Origin: Agrostemma githago
Lineage: Eukaryota > Streptophyta > Magnoliopsida > Caryophyllales > Caryophyllaceae
Length of the DNA: 64,000 nucleotides
Direction: 5' to 3'
Assembly (NCBI GenBank): GCA_958450325.1
Contig: OY288256.1
Location: 13,052,557 to 13,116,556, forward strand
Shown here piece after piece: positions 22,880-33,678 of this stretch. Within the stretch, counting starts at the first letter, position 1. Every line of letters starts with the position of its first letter. The position numbers and the translations under genes were made by a program. A model generated the notes under the pieces. That model was not told the DNA's origin. It worked only from the letters and a program-made list of their open reading frames with translations, and did no database searches.

Positions 22880-23320
22880 ATAAATCTATTTCGGCGATAC
22901 TTTATAAATCTATTTCGATGATAAATAAAAGCTATTAGTCTATTACATTAATACTTAAATTACGAAATTAAATAAAAATAATTTTTGTATACTTTTATAC
23001 CAATATATTTTACAAAATGAGTTATATTTATACATTAATTAAGATATTTAATTAATAATATGCATTAATATAATATTTTAAATTAAATAATATATTTCTT
23101 CGATATAGAAAAATTATTTTTAAAAATATAGAAAAAATATTTCGTCATATTTCTATATATGGGTATTTCACAATTCTTCAAATATTTTTAAAAAGTAGAA
23201 AAAAAATATTTTCAAAATATAGTAATTTCATTTTAAAAAAAACAACAAATGACATTTCGTTATATATTATATACAAAGTATAAATAATAATTTCGACGAT
23301 ACCTTATCAATCTACTTCTT
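22880..23320. repeat. AT-rich dispersed repeat, related to 11090-11660
   Basis: Shares TTTATACCAATATATTTTAC, AATGAGTTATATTTATAC and the GATATAGAAAA motif with the segment near 11155-11660. No coding potential. Confidence 0.5.
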
Positions 23321-23321
23321 G

Positions 23322-25045
23322 CCGCCCCGTGACCTTCTTGCTCGACTTGAAATGCTCTGAAACAGAAAATAATAATTATTTTAGATTCCACACATCAATT
23401 GATTTTAATATACTGGCATGTTTCTATATATTACACAAAACTTCAAAATAGGTTGTTAATGACTTATAAAAGTTCATATATACCATCACAATTGGAAAGT
23501 CATTAACTTTTATAAAAGTTCATATATACCATCGTTTGAAATAAATCTCACAAAACTAATTAAATAAGTTTTCAATTAGTTATAAAAAAATTAATGGACT
23601 TTACTACCTAAAATACCTCTACGAAGTTCATTGTATCATCTTTGTTCATCAATCACCTGGACAAAAAAAACGCCCTTATACAAAATTAACAAAAAAAAAA
23701 ACGCCATTTATCAAAAATTAACATCACCGTCTACAGCATTACCAAAATACTTCGTATAATATTAATGGTGATGACTGATGAGTTAGCAACAAATCATACG
23801 GTCGGTTAAGGGACTACGGTACCGTTGCATCACGGTCCGACGGATCATCTTCATCTTTCTTTATAACATCTTCATCATCTCTCTTTTATATATCTTCATC
23901 ATCTACATCAAATCAAATTACAAAAATGTTAAGATTCATTTTGATTGAATTAAAAATAAAAATTAATAGAGTTTAAATCAACAAAATCTCATAGATTTGA
24001 CAATTGTGATAACGATTTGAAAAATGGAGAGATCTATTAATACAATTTTAACACAACAATTACAATTCTAAACCTAATCAATCACAGACAAATAGATAAA
24101 TTATAAATGAAACTGAGAAATAAGAATTATGAAGGAAAAAACCCAAAATCTCATCAAACCTGGGTAGATGTGAAGTTTTGATTAGATGGTATATAAACTA
24201 CAAAGCATGACTTATATTACCGATGCTTTAAATCCTTCAAACTGGGGAAGAGTACTTTTGGAAGAACGAAGAGCCCATGAAGAACTGTACTATTAATTGT
24301 TTTTTTTTGAAGAAGTGATGGTCATTTTTCGAGGAAAATTTATTGGCAGAATTAACAGCAATTAAGTCGATGAAAAGATAATTAAGGCTACTATATTTAT
24401 TTGGAGTAATTGAGTCGATGAACAGCAATTAAGGCTACTATATTCTTTTTCTACAATTTTTTCACAAATTGCCGTCTTGGTTTAGTGGTTTGCACTTGTG
24501 GGATGGGTCTTGGTGGTCCAGGGTTCGATTCCTATTCCAATTTGTGAATTGCTTTGGATGTGGCACAAACGTGTTCACACTGGGGTGATGAAAATTGTAT
24601 CAAAAATAAGGACTTATTTCTGAATGGGGGGTCCTCATTGTGCCACATCGTTGGCTGTAAAACTTAGCTAGTTAAGTTGGCTATTATGACTATCAAAGAT
24701 TATAGGCAAATTCTTAGTTTCAGACGGCACTATCCGGGTCAAGTAATACCCAAAATCACATCGCAAATGATGATTACAAATCCAATTCCCGAATCTCAAT
24801 TCCTAATTAGTTAATTAAACATGACCAAATAAACTTGAATTACCTGATGGGAGTTGTAATTTGAAGATGAATTGATGAATCGGGAAGAAGGAAACGGCGT
24901 TGCTTATGGGGTTGCAACCTGCCTCTGCCGGTGCCAAGGAGTCGGAGCAGTCAGCGACCTAGAGGATTCTACAGTCAAAGAGATATGTAATTGTGGAATG
25001 TAGCCTGGATACGAGGCCAAGTGACTATGGTTAGATTTTTGTCCA
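23322..25045 (-). other. Possible minus-strand gene remnant, exons poorly defined
   Basis: At the right, about 25045-24845 reads on the minus strand like a 5' exon ending CCCATCAG before GTAATT. At the left, 23355-23322 reads like a last exon after TTTCAG (SISSRARRSRGGKK then TAG), with a basic tail. Acidic codon runs (DDEDV, KKDEDD) occur near 23830-23900 but contain stops. I cannot assemble an open frame, so this may be a decayed gene or a non-coding transcript. A SINE (24468) sits in the middle. Confidence 0.25.
24468..24735 (+). mobile_element. tRNA-derived SINE
   Basis: The head has the A-box-like TGGTTTAGTGG and the B-box GGTTCGATTCC about 45 bases downstream, followed by a non-tRNA body (GGGGTGATGAAAATTG, GTGCCACATCGTTGG). 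It is related to the inverted head at 11690-11775. Flanking CAAATT at both sides may be a short target duplication, but this is weak. Confidence 0.55.
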
Positions 25046-25061
25046 GGTACTTTTATTAAAA

Positions 25062-25157
25062 TACTCCCTCCCATCCATTCAATTCTTTACATAGGTCCAC
25101 CATTTCCCCTCACAAAAACGGCCCCCACGTCAAGAATTGAACGGATGGGAGGGAGTA
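25062..25157. mobile_element. Stowaway-type MITE (92 bp)
   Basis: The element 25064-25155 has 24-bp inverted ends CTCCCTCCCATCC(A/G)TTCAATTC with one mismatch and is flanked by TA on both sides, as for Tc1/mariner-related MITEs. No coding. Confidence 0.85.
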
Positions 25158-25699
25158 ATTATGGTATTTATTTGATGATATGGAAAATAATTTAGTGAGA
25201 GATCACTCTTCATTGTAACTCTATGTCCTATTCGTACCTTTAAATGACAACTTTGTTTTATACCTGTTTTTATAACAAACGTACTCTCTTTATATTTGTA
25301 TACTCTTTTATGATAATCGTACCCACTTCTATTAGGTTTGGTACCACTGTTATTTCCATTTGTACTTAGTCTCTCAGTAGAGTTAATGAGAGACCGTCTC
25401 TCGGGAGACTTATTCTTTTTTTAAGAGGTATATTTCCTCATAATCAAATTTTTATTTTCTTACTTAGACCATCTCCAAACAAGACCATGAAGGAGGTCAT
25501 GACCTTATTGGGTCAAATTAATTAGCAATTAGAGAGTATATTATCATGACCCAATTGCAAAAGAGGTCACTTGGTGACCCTAGGTCATGACCTTGTAACC
25601 TTCCATGTGTATTTTAATGGGTGGATACAAAAATAAATGTGAGAAAAGAAAATTGATTGGAATAAATAATATAAAATAAGAATAAATTAATTAGAAATC

Positions 25700-26460
25700 C
25701 CCCTTTCCACTAACCAAATAACACAACTCACATATGAACTGAGCTAAGTGCGAATCGAACCCTTGACCTCATGTGTATGTGACCCTTCTCCTCTCCAACT
25801 ACACTCTAACATCTTACTAATATAAATGTCACTACATCACATATAAAGCTATACACCACAGAAAGTATGTAATTAAGGAAATCTGATTGATTACATTGAT
25901 TATGAAAATCACATGTTTTAAATGGAATATATCACCTACAATATTTAATATGGAATGTATCATCAATTTTTTCGAAAAAAGCATAAGCATATTGTATTCC
26001 GTTTTAACCAAATAGTTGCATTATTTTTGTTAATAGGAGATTGCACTATCCCGTACACTATTTTACATAGAATATAGAATAGTTATGATTATTTATGTTA
26101 AATACATAAATATTGGAAGATTGCTGATCATACCAAATAACTCAACTCAATATACCAAATAATTCAACTCATGTATTTTCCCATACCAAATAACTCAACT
26201 CATGTATTTTCCCGCCTAAATCTATCCACCAACAAAAATTAAAAAAATATCAAATGAGTTATGTGCAAATCGAACCCTTGACCTAATGTGTGTCACATAC
26301 AATTTTTATTATGGAATGTATGATCAATTTTTTTTTAAAAAGTATAAACATATTGTATTCCGTTTTAATCAAATATTTGCATTATTTTTGTAATAGGAGA
26401 TTGCACTATCCCGTACAATATTTTACATAGAATATAAAATAGTTACGATTATTATTGTAT
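25700..26460 (+). repeat. Imperfect direct duplication, period about 350-460 bp
   Basis: Two units share CGAACCCTTGACCT, CATATTGTATTCCGTTTTAA and GGAGATTGCACTATCCCGTA. The first lies around 25750-26100 and the second around 26260-26460. The CGAACCCTTGACC part, read in reverse, is B-box-like and may come from a SINE. Confidence 0.6.
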
Positions 26461-26859
26461 ATCTTTCTGATCATATTCGAAAATCATATTTTTAACATCG
26501 ATATAAAATTTAGTAACTATTTAAAAATGGAATATATATTCCGATTGTTCTTACAAAGCCTAATACATAGTAACAATTCACCGAAAATTCTCTATATACT
26601 ACTCTAAGACAATAACAGTTACTAACATTTTCCTCAAAAATAAACTTATTTAAATTGAGAAGTAAAAGAACATTTCACTAATAAATTCGCAAACTATTCA
26701 TTTTCATTAATGTTAAACAAATTGACAAAAAAAACTTCTTCCTATGAAAATAATTAGATAAATTTTAAGATATGATGTCATTAACTTTGAGAAAAAAAAT
26801 CAGTTATCTAAAAAATTCATTTTTGAAATAAGCTATTTACTTTAACTTTTACAAAGATA

Positions 26860-27006
26860 TACTCTCCCCGTCCCAATGAATTCTTTGTCTATTTCATATT
26901 GGAGCGTCTCAATGAATGGATTTGGCTTCACATGTCACTTCATCATTGGACTTTTTCCCTTTGTGCCAAAAACAAAGGCAAACAATTCATCGGGACGGAA
27001 GAAGTA
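26860..27006. mobile_element. Stowaway-type MITE (143 bp)
   Basis: The element 26862-27004 has inverted ends CTCTCCCCGTCCCAATGAAT and CTTCTTCCGTCCCGATGAAT, flanked by TA on both sides. Confidence 0.75.
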
Positions 27007-27099
27007 TACTCACTCGATACCACTAAGATCTTCTCATTTATTCAAATGTGAGAATTATAATTATCATATAGAAAGATTATTTTGGTACGGAAGAGTACA

Positions 27100-27619
27100 A
27101 AATACGAAATATACTATTAAAATCCATATAAAAAAAAGTTTCACAAATTACATAATATTAAGTCTTACACCTGAGAAATTCCATTTTTATTTTTATTTTT
27201 GAAATTTTTCTAATGAAAAATAGAATAGTTTTTTTTACACAAAAAAAACGTATCACGACGTGCTAACCATTTAAAAAAGTTCATTTTTATACAATTTTTG
27301 ATAAATATTTATGTATTTTACGGTATGGTAAAGAGAGAAGTGGATATCTCGAAATGTGAGATGACATAAACCAAGTATATAAAAAATATAAACAATATTT
27401 TTCATTAATTACACATTATTTAATACTCCGTACATTTCAAGGCATTACTCAAATATTTTGATTAGTTTTGCGATTTAAAAAATATTTTCCTATTTTTAAA
27501 GTATACAATCAATAAATAGTAAAAATAAAATAATAAATTTTTTATTTTAAATATTAAATGAAATATTTTATAAGATAAACCTATTATAAATACCGTGCAT
27601 TGCACGGGGTCTATACTAG
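27100..27619 (+). mobile_element. Helitron, 3' end
   Basis: It ends CTAG at 27616-27619 followed by T, about eight bases after the hairpin CCGTGCA / TGCACGG (27593-27607). The 5' terminus was not identified, so the left coordinate is only a lower bound of the AT-rich body. Non-coding. Confidence 0.6.
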
Positions 27620-27905
27620 TTGGTAAATAAAAGAATTGGTGACCTAGATCATGACCTTCTGGTTGGGAGGGTATAAATGGTCAAAATAAATAAGGTGGGA
27701 TTAAGAAAAGAAATGAGTAGTGACCCAATTAACTCGACCCTTACTTGGGATGTTCTAACAAAGGTCCCCTTTTGCTTGTGGTTCAACTTGAGATTTTGAC
27801 GTTTGAGATCGTCTACATCAAAAGGTAAAAGTGTATTGACCAATAAACATAGCTCATATACACTAAAACATGTTGTGAAGTTTGTAAAACAAAAATAAAG
27901 GTTAA

Positions 27906-29061
27906 TTTTTTTAGGGTGTTGCTCCTCGCAGTACGCATTTTACTCGACGCAGTACCGTTTTTCCGATTTTGCCCCTCTCATTCCCCCCTCCCTCAAATTC
28001 ATCCTTTTATTTTTCCTTTCTTTTCTTTCCCTCTCCTCCATATCTACTTTACTCAACGCAGTACATTATTTTTTACTTTTACGATGTACATTAATTTTTT
28101 TTACTTTTACGCAATACATTTTGTACAGTACATTTATTTTAAAATTGCATGAAGTACATTTACTTAAATCTTTGAATAAAGTATTTTTTTTTAATTTATC
28201 AACGCAGTACGTTTCTTTTATCACGGAATACACATGACATTTTTTTTCAACTTTGATGCAGTATATACCCAATTCATAACTGTACTACACTATTTGATTG
28301 CATACTTCCAATTTAATACCCTATTAAATCCAAGAATTGAGTTTCTAAACCAAAAAAATTGAAAGTATAGTGTTTGCTAGAAAAATTCATTTGTATTCAG
28401 CCACAACTTTTAATTTATGTTTAAAGTCAAGACATCCAAACCAAAATAAAAAAAGACTCCGTAAAAAAGAGGAACACGTCGTACGTAAGGTAATTAATGG
28501 TTGAAAATCGATAATTGAAACCAAAAACCCTAATTTCAATAATTAGGGATAAACAAAAAACAAAAATCGTAATTAATGATATATAACATTAAACAAAAAA
28601 ATCGATTATTTTGAACTTTGAAACAAAAAAACCTAATTTTAATAATTAACGATAACTAATGATTGATACCTGTTCTTCAATCAAAATCTTTCAATAATTA
28701 ATGATAAACAAAAAACAATAATCATAATTAATGATATATAACAATAAACAAAAAAAATCAATTATTTTGAACTTTGAAACAAAAAACCCCAATTTCAATA
28801 ACTAATGATTGATACGTGTTTTTCAATCAAAATTGTATCCATGATCTATTAAATTTTAAATTGAATGAATATATAGTTAGATTTGGAGGTAGTCAATAAT
28901 AATTGAAAAAAAAGAAATGGTTTTTAGGGTTAGGGCAGAGAGGGTGGGAGAAGAATCAAATTAGGTTTGTTTTTTTGATAAGGGCATGCAATGGAAAAAT
29001 ATAGGTAAAAAGTACTGCGTCAAGTAAAATGTGTACTGCGAAGAGTAACTCCGTTTTTTTA
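27906..29061. mobile_element. Non-autonomous DNA transposon with long inverted repeats
   Basis: The element 27914-29053 has 38-40-bp inverted ends. The left begins GGGTGTTGCTCCTCGCAG and the right, inverted, CGGAGTTACTCTTCGCAG; both continue TACRCATTTTACTYGACGC with about four mismatches. It is flanked by TTTTTTTA on both sides (27906-27913, 29054-29061), fitting an 8-base duplication. Inside, ACGCAGTAC-like motifs recur after the left end, and a roughly 175-bp block is duplicated at 28520-28830. No transposase. The 8-base duplication points to hAT, the long ends could also fit a Mutator-like element; superfamily unresolved. Confidence 0.7.
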
Positions 29062-29375
29062 TGTTGTTATCTGAACTCCAACACGCTGAGTTGATATGAA
29101 AAATATGGTAGTTCATACAGGGTTCAATCCGGTTCTAGAAATTGGGGCCCAAATAAGTGAGAGCCTCATTATCTATATTGTTCATAAAACTTTGATAAGA
29201 AATAATATAATGATGGAGTGGATAAGATACATGTAAAGATGGAGGTTGCGTGTTCAATTCCTATTCAATATTGCAAATGTGAAGGGCTTACACGGAAACT
29301 CATTTGAACAAAGCGAATTAAACTTTGAGGTTGTAAATACGGAGTAATTGATAGGAGTAAGCTCGCTCCATTTTC
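29062..29375. other. Intergenic stretch with a weak SINE-like motif
   Basis: GTGGATAAGATACATG followed by GTTGCGTGTTCAATTCC (29217-29266) resembles A- and B-boxes but lacks defined ends. Nothing else is seen. Confidence 0.3.
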
Positions 29376-29380
29376 CGAGC

Positions 29381-30676
29381 TTTTTTTTCTTTCTTTTTGC
29401 CAGCGAGGAGAGAAAATTAGAGGTGTCTAATACCCAGATGAGCTAGCATATGGGCCATGGTATTACAGTCTCTAGAAACAAAAGATAAAGAAAAACAATG
29501 AAAAGAGGGGAAGAGGTGAGATAAGTTGTCAAGGATCCTGTAAACAGACGGCTTGGGAGGAGTCACATCTCCCAACATCATAACCAGCTGTTGACAGTCA
29601 GAATGAAAATCAACGTGAAGAAAGCGCATCTCAAGGGCCAATTTAACAGCAGAAAGGACAGCTAAGGCTTCCGCTTGGAGCGGAGAGGTTGCCCGAATCT
29701 TAGCGAACTTTTGACCCAGGTTGAGCCCCTCCGAGGAGTAGGCAGTCCAACCTCCCACTGGATTGAGAGTGATTCCTCCAAGCAGCATCCACATGAGTTT
29801 GAACCTGTGTGCATTCATCCAACATCCCAACAATAGAAAAATGCTTACCCTTCTTGATATTCCAGCTTTGGGGATTCAAAGCACCGATCATGGGGATTAG
29901 AGGGATCAACAATATCATCCTTCGTGGGTGTAAACGGCTGGCTCTGTGATTGGATAAGCTTTAAAGCCAGTCTTGCGCAAGGACGACAACCATTGAATTT
30001 AGAATTATTTCAAGAAATCCATATAGTCCATAAAACACTCAAAAAAATTATCACACCATGCAGCCCATGATCCCGAGAGAGGAGGTAATTAATCCAATCA
30101 ACAAGTCATATCTTAAAATCAATGTGTGATTTTACCCAAGCCCGAATACCCAGATCACATCCAAGCCATAGTTGAGCTGCAAAAGGGCAATCCAAAAACA
30201 GATGCCCCAGAGTTTCAATCTTCTCATCATTAGCACAAAGAGAGCAATTAAAATCCACATGTAAGTTACGTCTATGAAATTCAGCAGCAATGGGAAGGGC
30301 ATCATTCAAAATCTTCCACAAGAAAATTTTCAATTTGTTAGGCCCTTTTCATTTCCAAAGCTTCTTGCCACAAAAGAGTCTAATCTTATCGTGAGGAATT
30401 TGAAATTTTAATTGTTCCCAGAATAAGGAATCGAAGGCCAACCTATACCCACTTTTCGAATTATAGTCTCTCGAGGGGGTTAGACTCCAGTAGCGATGAT
30501 CAGTATAGTCATTCTGAGGCAACTGACAGCAGAGAATCTTACTAGCCCATTCATCATCATGAAACAACCGAATTTTAGTGGTGTCCCAGCGACCTTGCGT
30601 GTCCAGAAAATCCTCAATGGAGGAAGGATATCTAAGATTTTGCGCCTCGGCTTTCACTGCAGGCTTTAAACCATTC
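29381..30676 (-). pseudogene. LINE (L1-type) ORF2 C-terminus: zinc-binding RT tail and RNase H
   Basis: Minus-strand remnant of a non-LTR retrotransposon. From 30676 it reads through a linker (DTTKIRLFHDDEW, YWSLTPSRDYNSKSGYRL) into an RT zinc-binding domain (KIFLWKILNDALP, CSLC...LGHLFLDC, about 30333-30140). It then enters a plant-type RNase H (HVDAAW at about 29790, LQAEALAVLSAVKLALE, FHSDCQQLV, RDCNTMAHMLAHLG) ending near 29417. Several stops and frame changes are present, for example at 30349 and 30106. A poly(A)-like tract lies at 29381-29400. The sequence upstream continues at 43747 beyond the inserted solo LTR. Confidence 0.9.
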
Positions 30677-32202
30677 TGTAGACACCCGCATTTTGACTGC
30701 CAGGTGTCTATGGCAGTTTCCAAAAAACACCCGATGATGATCGGACGCTAACGTGTTTCTACGCGCTCGGATACGGGCTCAAAACCATTAGTTGCTGGCT
30801 AATGCACTTACGGAGTACAAATCTCACAGAACTGACCTCAAATTCAGGCCCAGTGGGTCATTTCCAGTCAAAAAAGACTAATTTGGGTCAAAACCGACAC
30901 CGAAAATAAAACCGACTTTTAGCGATTGGGTCAACCCCAGTCAAAGTCGTTTCCGAGACATGCAAAAACAGTCACACAATCATCAAAGTCCAATTCAAAC
31001 ACAAAAACCCTAATTCAACTTTTCAAAACCCTAATTCTACCTCTAATCAAACCCGAGCACTACACTAGCAAACGCTAAACCTAGCTTTAGGAATCGAAAC
31101 CTCAACCACCATAACTCAACCTCCATAAACCTTGAAGCTCCCGTGTTAAAGCCACAACTACGAGCCCTATCCGAGACAAGAACATGTAGGTTGAGGGTGC
31201 AAAACCCCATTCTTTCCCTTCTCCTTCTCTCTCGCGTCATGTGTCGTCGTAGTCGTCTTTTTCTATTTTTATTATTTTATTCGCATACTAATATCGATAA
31301 TATAAATAGTATAAAACATTGAAGTATTCGTCGATTCGTGTCGAGCATGAATGATGGTGGGATAAGGAAAACAGAATATACAAGTGTACTGCACACAGCG
31401 TTGCCGGTCGCTTATCTCATTACCCCAATTGCTTGATTGTTCAGACGGATTAACATCAAATTTAATTTTCTTATTTTATCACCATTATCGCATATTTATC
31501 AATTCTAAAATTTATTTTCAAAATCAAGTCTTTATTCAATCAAAGCGTCGATCTTTTAGATTCGATACCAATTCCCTAATTGGATGTCGAATCTAAGGAT
31601 CCAGTCAAATAATTCAATCAATTCGGTTTTTCGTTGATGCTAGCGTAGATGTCACTTAATCCGTATAATTATGACACTACAAACGCGGAGAAAAATCCAT
31701 ATCGTTTTGATTGACTTAAAACGACTCAAAGCAATTTTCTTTTATTTTTACTCTAGTACTCCATATCGATTCAATAATTGAATATGGGATACGACGAGTA
31801 TCGAATTTAAGTTTTGAGCATAAATTCCACAATATTTATGCCCGACGCGACAAGTTTGTAGAGTCTAGCGATACTGGGAAATACTCTAGAGGGGGGGGGG
31901 GGGTGAATAGAGTATTATGGTACTTTAAAAAAAATCTAAACGATATATTACACCTAAATCTTATTAGGAAAGATATAATGTAATATTACGTTGGTAGAGT
32001 GGCTAAATAAAAGAAGTACAAAAGTGTTTGCTACTATACTTACTACTAAGAAGTATAAGTATAAGAAATAGCAAACCTTAATAAAACGTAAAGTAAATAA
32101 CACGAGCAATTTTAACGTGGTTCGGCCCAATTGAAAAGCCTACGTCCACCGGTGTCTTTATTTATAAGTGTACCTACTCCGGATTACCTTACAAATAAGA
32201 CG

Positions 32203-32374
32203 ATCACGATTAACTCTAATCGTGATGGTGAGAGTGATGTTAAGCACTCGATGTATGGGATGTTAAGCCCACGACGATGAAGGATGTTAAGTAGCCTTCG
32301 GTGTGAGGGATGTGAAGGCCTCGGTGTTTGAACGATGTGAAGCGTTCAAGGTGTGAACGATGTATGTCGTTCGA
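32203..32374. repeat. Hairpin array in the 3' LTR
   Basis: The same seven-hairpin series as in the 5' LTR (41329-41496). Here one stem has lost a pair, one loop has gained three bases and one stem has a mismatch relative to the other copy. Confidence 0.8.
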
Positions 32375-33045
32375 TTGAGTAACCACTAAGAAACAAAGAT
32401 TTTTTGCTTTCTCTCTCCCTATGAATATTTCTGTAGCTATGAATACACTTCAATTGTCTAGAGAGAATAATGAAACTATATGACTTCAAGCGTAAACAAT
32501 TTCAACACGATTTTATATAGCCAAGACTTAACCCGAAAAGTATTTGCAAAAACCTTTTAAAAAAACGTGAATTAATTTTGCGAAAGAGAAAATGTGTTTC
32601 AAAGTCGTGATTTGAAAAAGAGGAAAAGCAAAGTATTTATAGATAAACCATTTTCTTTAAGAAGGGAAACATGATCATCATAATTGATGCACTTCCTTAT
32701 TTAAATAAACTATGATATCTTTAAAGGATACCAATCAATCAAGATAATATTGATTGGTGAGATACCAATCAATCAAGATAATATTGATTGATGAGATACC
32801 AATCAATCAAGATAATATTTCTAAGTTTCCTTTGTTAATGATTTTCTAATATCTTTAAAGGATCAAGATATTTTTGAGAATCATTTATTTTGAAAACTTT
32901 TATTCTCTTGATAGATAGTTTCCTCCTTTATATTATCTTTTCCAACCAATAAATTTTTGACAAAATCAGCGAGATATATACGTTTTATTTTTTTGGTTTT
33001 AAATCTTGGCCGTATAAGTAAGAATGTTTACTAAGAGGGTTAATG

Positions 33046-33069
33046 TAACCTTGAACATGTTCAAGGTTA
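33046..33069. repeat. 24-bp perfect palindrome, 3' LTR copy
   Basis: Half-site TAACCTTGAACA followed by its exact reverse complement. The same palindrome is intact in the 5' LTR at 42169-42192. Confidence 0.9.
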
Positions 33070-33279
33070 TATTATCCTTGTCATATAATTTCTCCATCCT
33101 CTTTACATTTGAAATCCTAAGCCGCAATCCTTCTCCTTGAATTCTTCGATCAAGTTGCCCTCCTGAGTCTTTGAATCTCTTTTACCTGTGCTAATATAGC
33201 AATTTCTTTCAAGGAGTAATCTCGTTCAGTTAGAATAAATTACTTTGACATAAGCAAAACATTTAGTACAAGTTCAACA

Positions 33280-33296
33280 AATTCCCCCTTTTTGAT
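33280..33296 (-). promoter_or_regulatory. Polypurine tract of the SIRE element
   Basis: On the minus strand AAAAAGGGGGAATT lies directly before the 3' LTR, the expected primer for plus-strand synthesis. Confidence 0.8.
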
Positions 33297-33678
33297 TATG
33301 TCAAGTCTGTTATTAGTTTTCTAAGTGGCGAGATATTTTACCCTTCCCAAACCCAAAGAGGTAGAAAGAGATCCTCGGTATAACCATGAATCAACAAACA
33401 AAAGCGTAATTGATCATGGATGAGATCTTACTTCCCCCTCTTGACATCATCGAAAAGGGTCGATCAGCTGTGAGAATAGCAAACTTAGAGCATACGTCAA
33501 ACAAGCATAGTTAAAGTAAGTAGTTTAGAGAGCAGGTAAACATTATCCAAAGACAGTGATAGCCAAATCCGATCAAAAGAAAGAACAAACACAAGGTTCA
33601 GATCAACAAAAGACCCCACAGCTATACTAAGAGCTAATTATTTTGAGGGGTGAGAGAGTGATTATGAGAATTGACTCC

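Larger units (their letters stand above)
25464..27758. mobile_element. PIF/Harbinger-type MITE split by a Helitron
   Basis: The left end TTA-GACCATCTCCAA (25464) and the inverted right end, read as TTA-GAACATCCCAA (27758), fit the GAGCATCTCCAA-like ends and 3-base TTA/TAA duplications of Harbinger MITEs. Both flanks contain the block around GGTCATGACC. The middle carries a Helitron 3' end at 27619 and AT-rich sequence. The pairing of the two ends over 2.3 kb is inference. Confidence 0.45.
31857..33279 (-). repeat. 3' LTR of the SIRE element
   Basis: TG...CA termini (TGTAGAGTCTAGCG on the plus strand to AAGTTCAACA). Nearly identical to 40989-42402. It differs in a longer G run near 31892, a few substitutions and a three-base insertion in the hairpin array. 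Confidence 0.95.

Noticed and set aside
24468..24545. Possible tRNA gene with A- and B-box
   Set aside because: Acceptor stems and an anticodon arm do not form, and the sequence continues into a non-tRNA body; treated as a SINE.
26876..27202. 108-codon ORF
   Set aside because: It starts inside a Stowaway MITE and runs into AT-rich sequence; not a gene.
29213..29290. SINE-like boxes near 29217-29266
   Set aside because: A- and B-box-like strings are present but no related copy, tail or target duplication was found.
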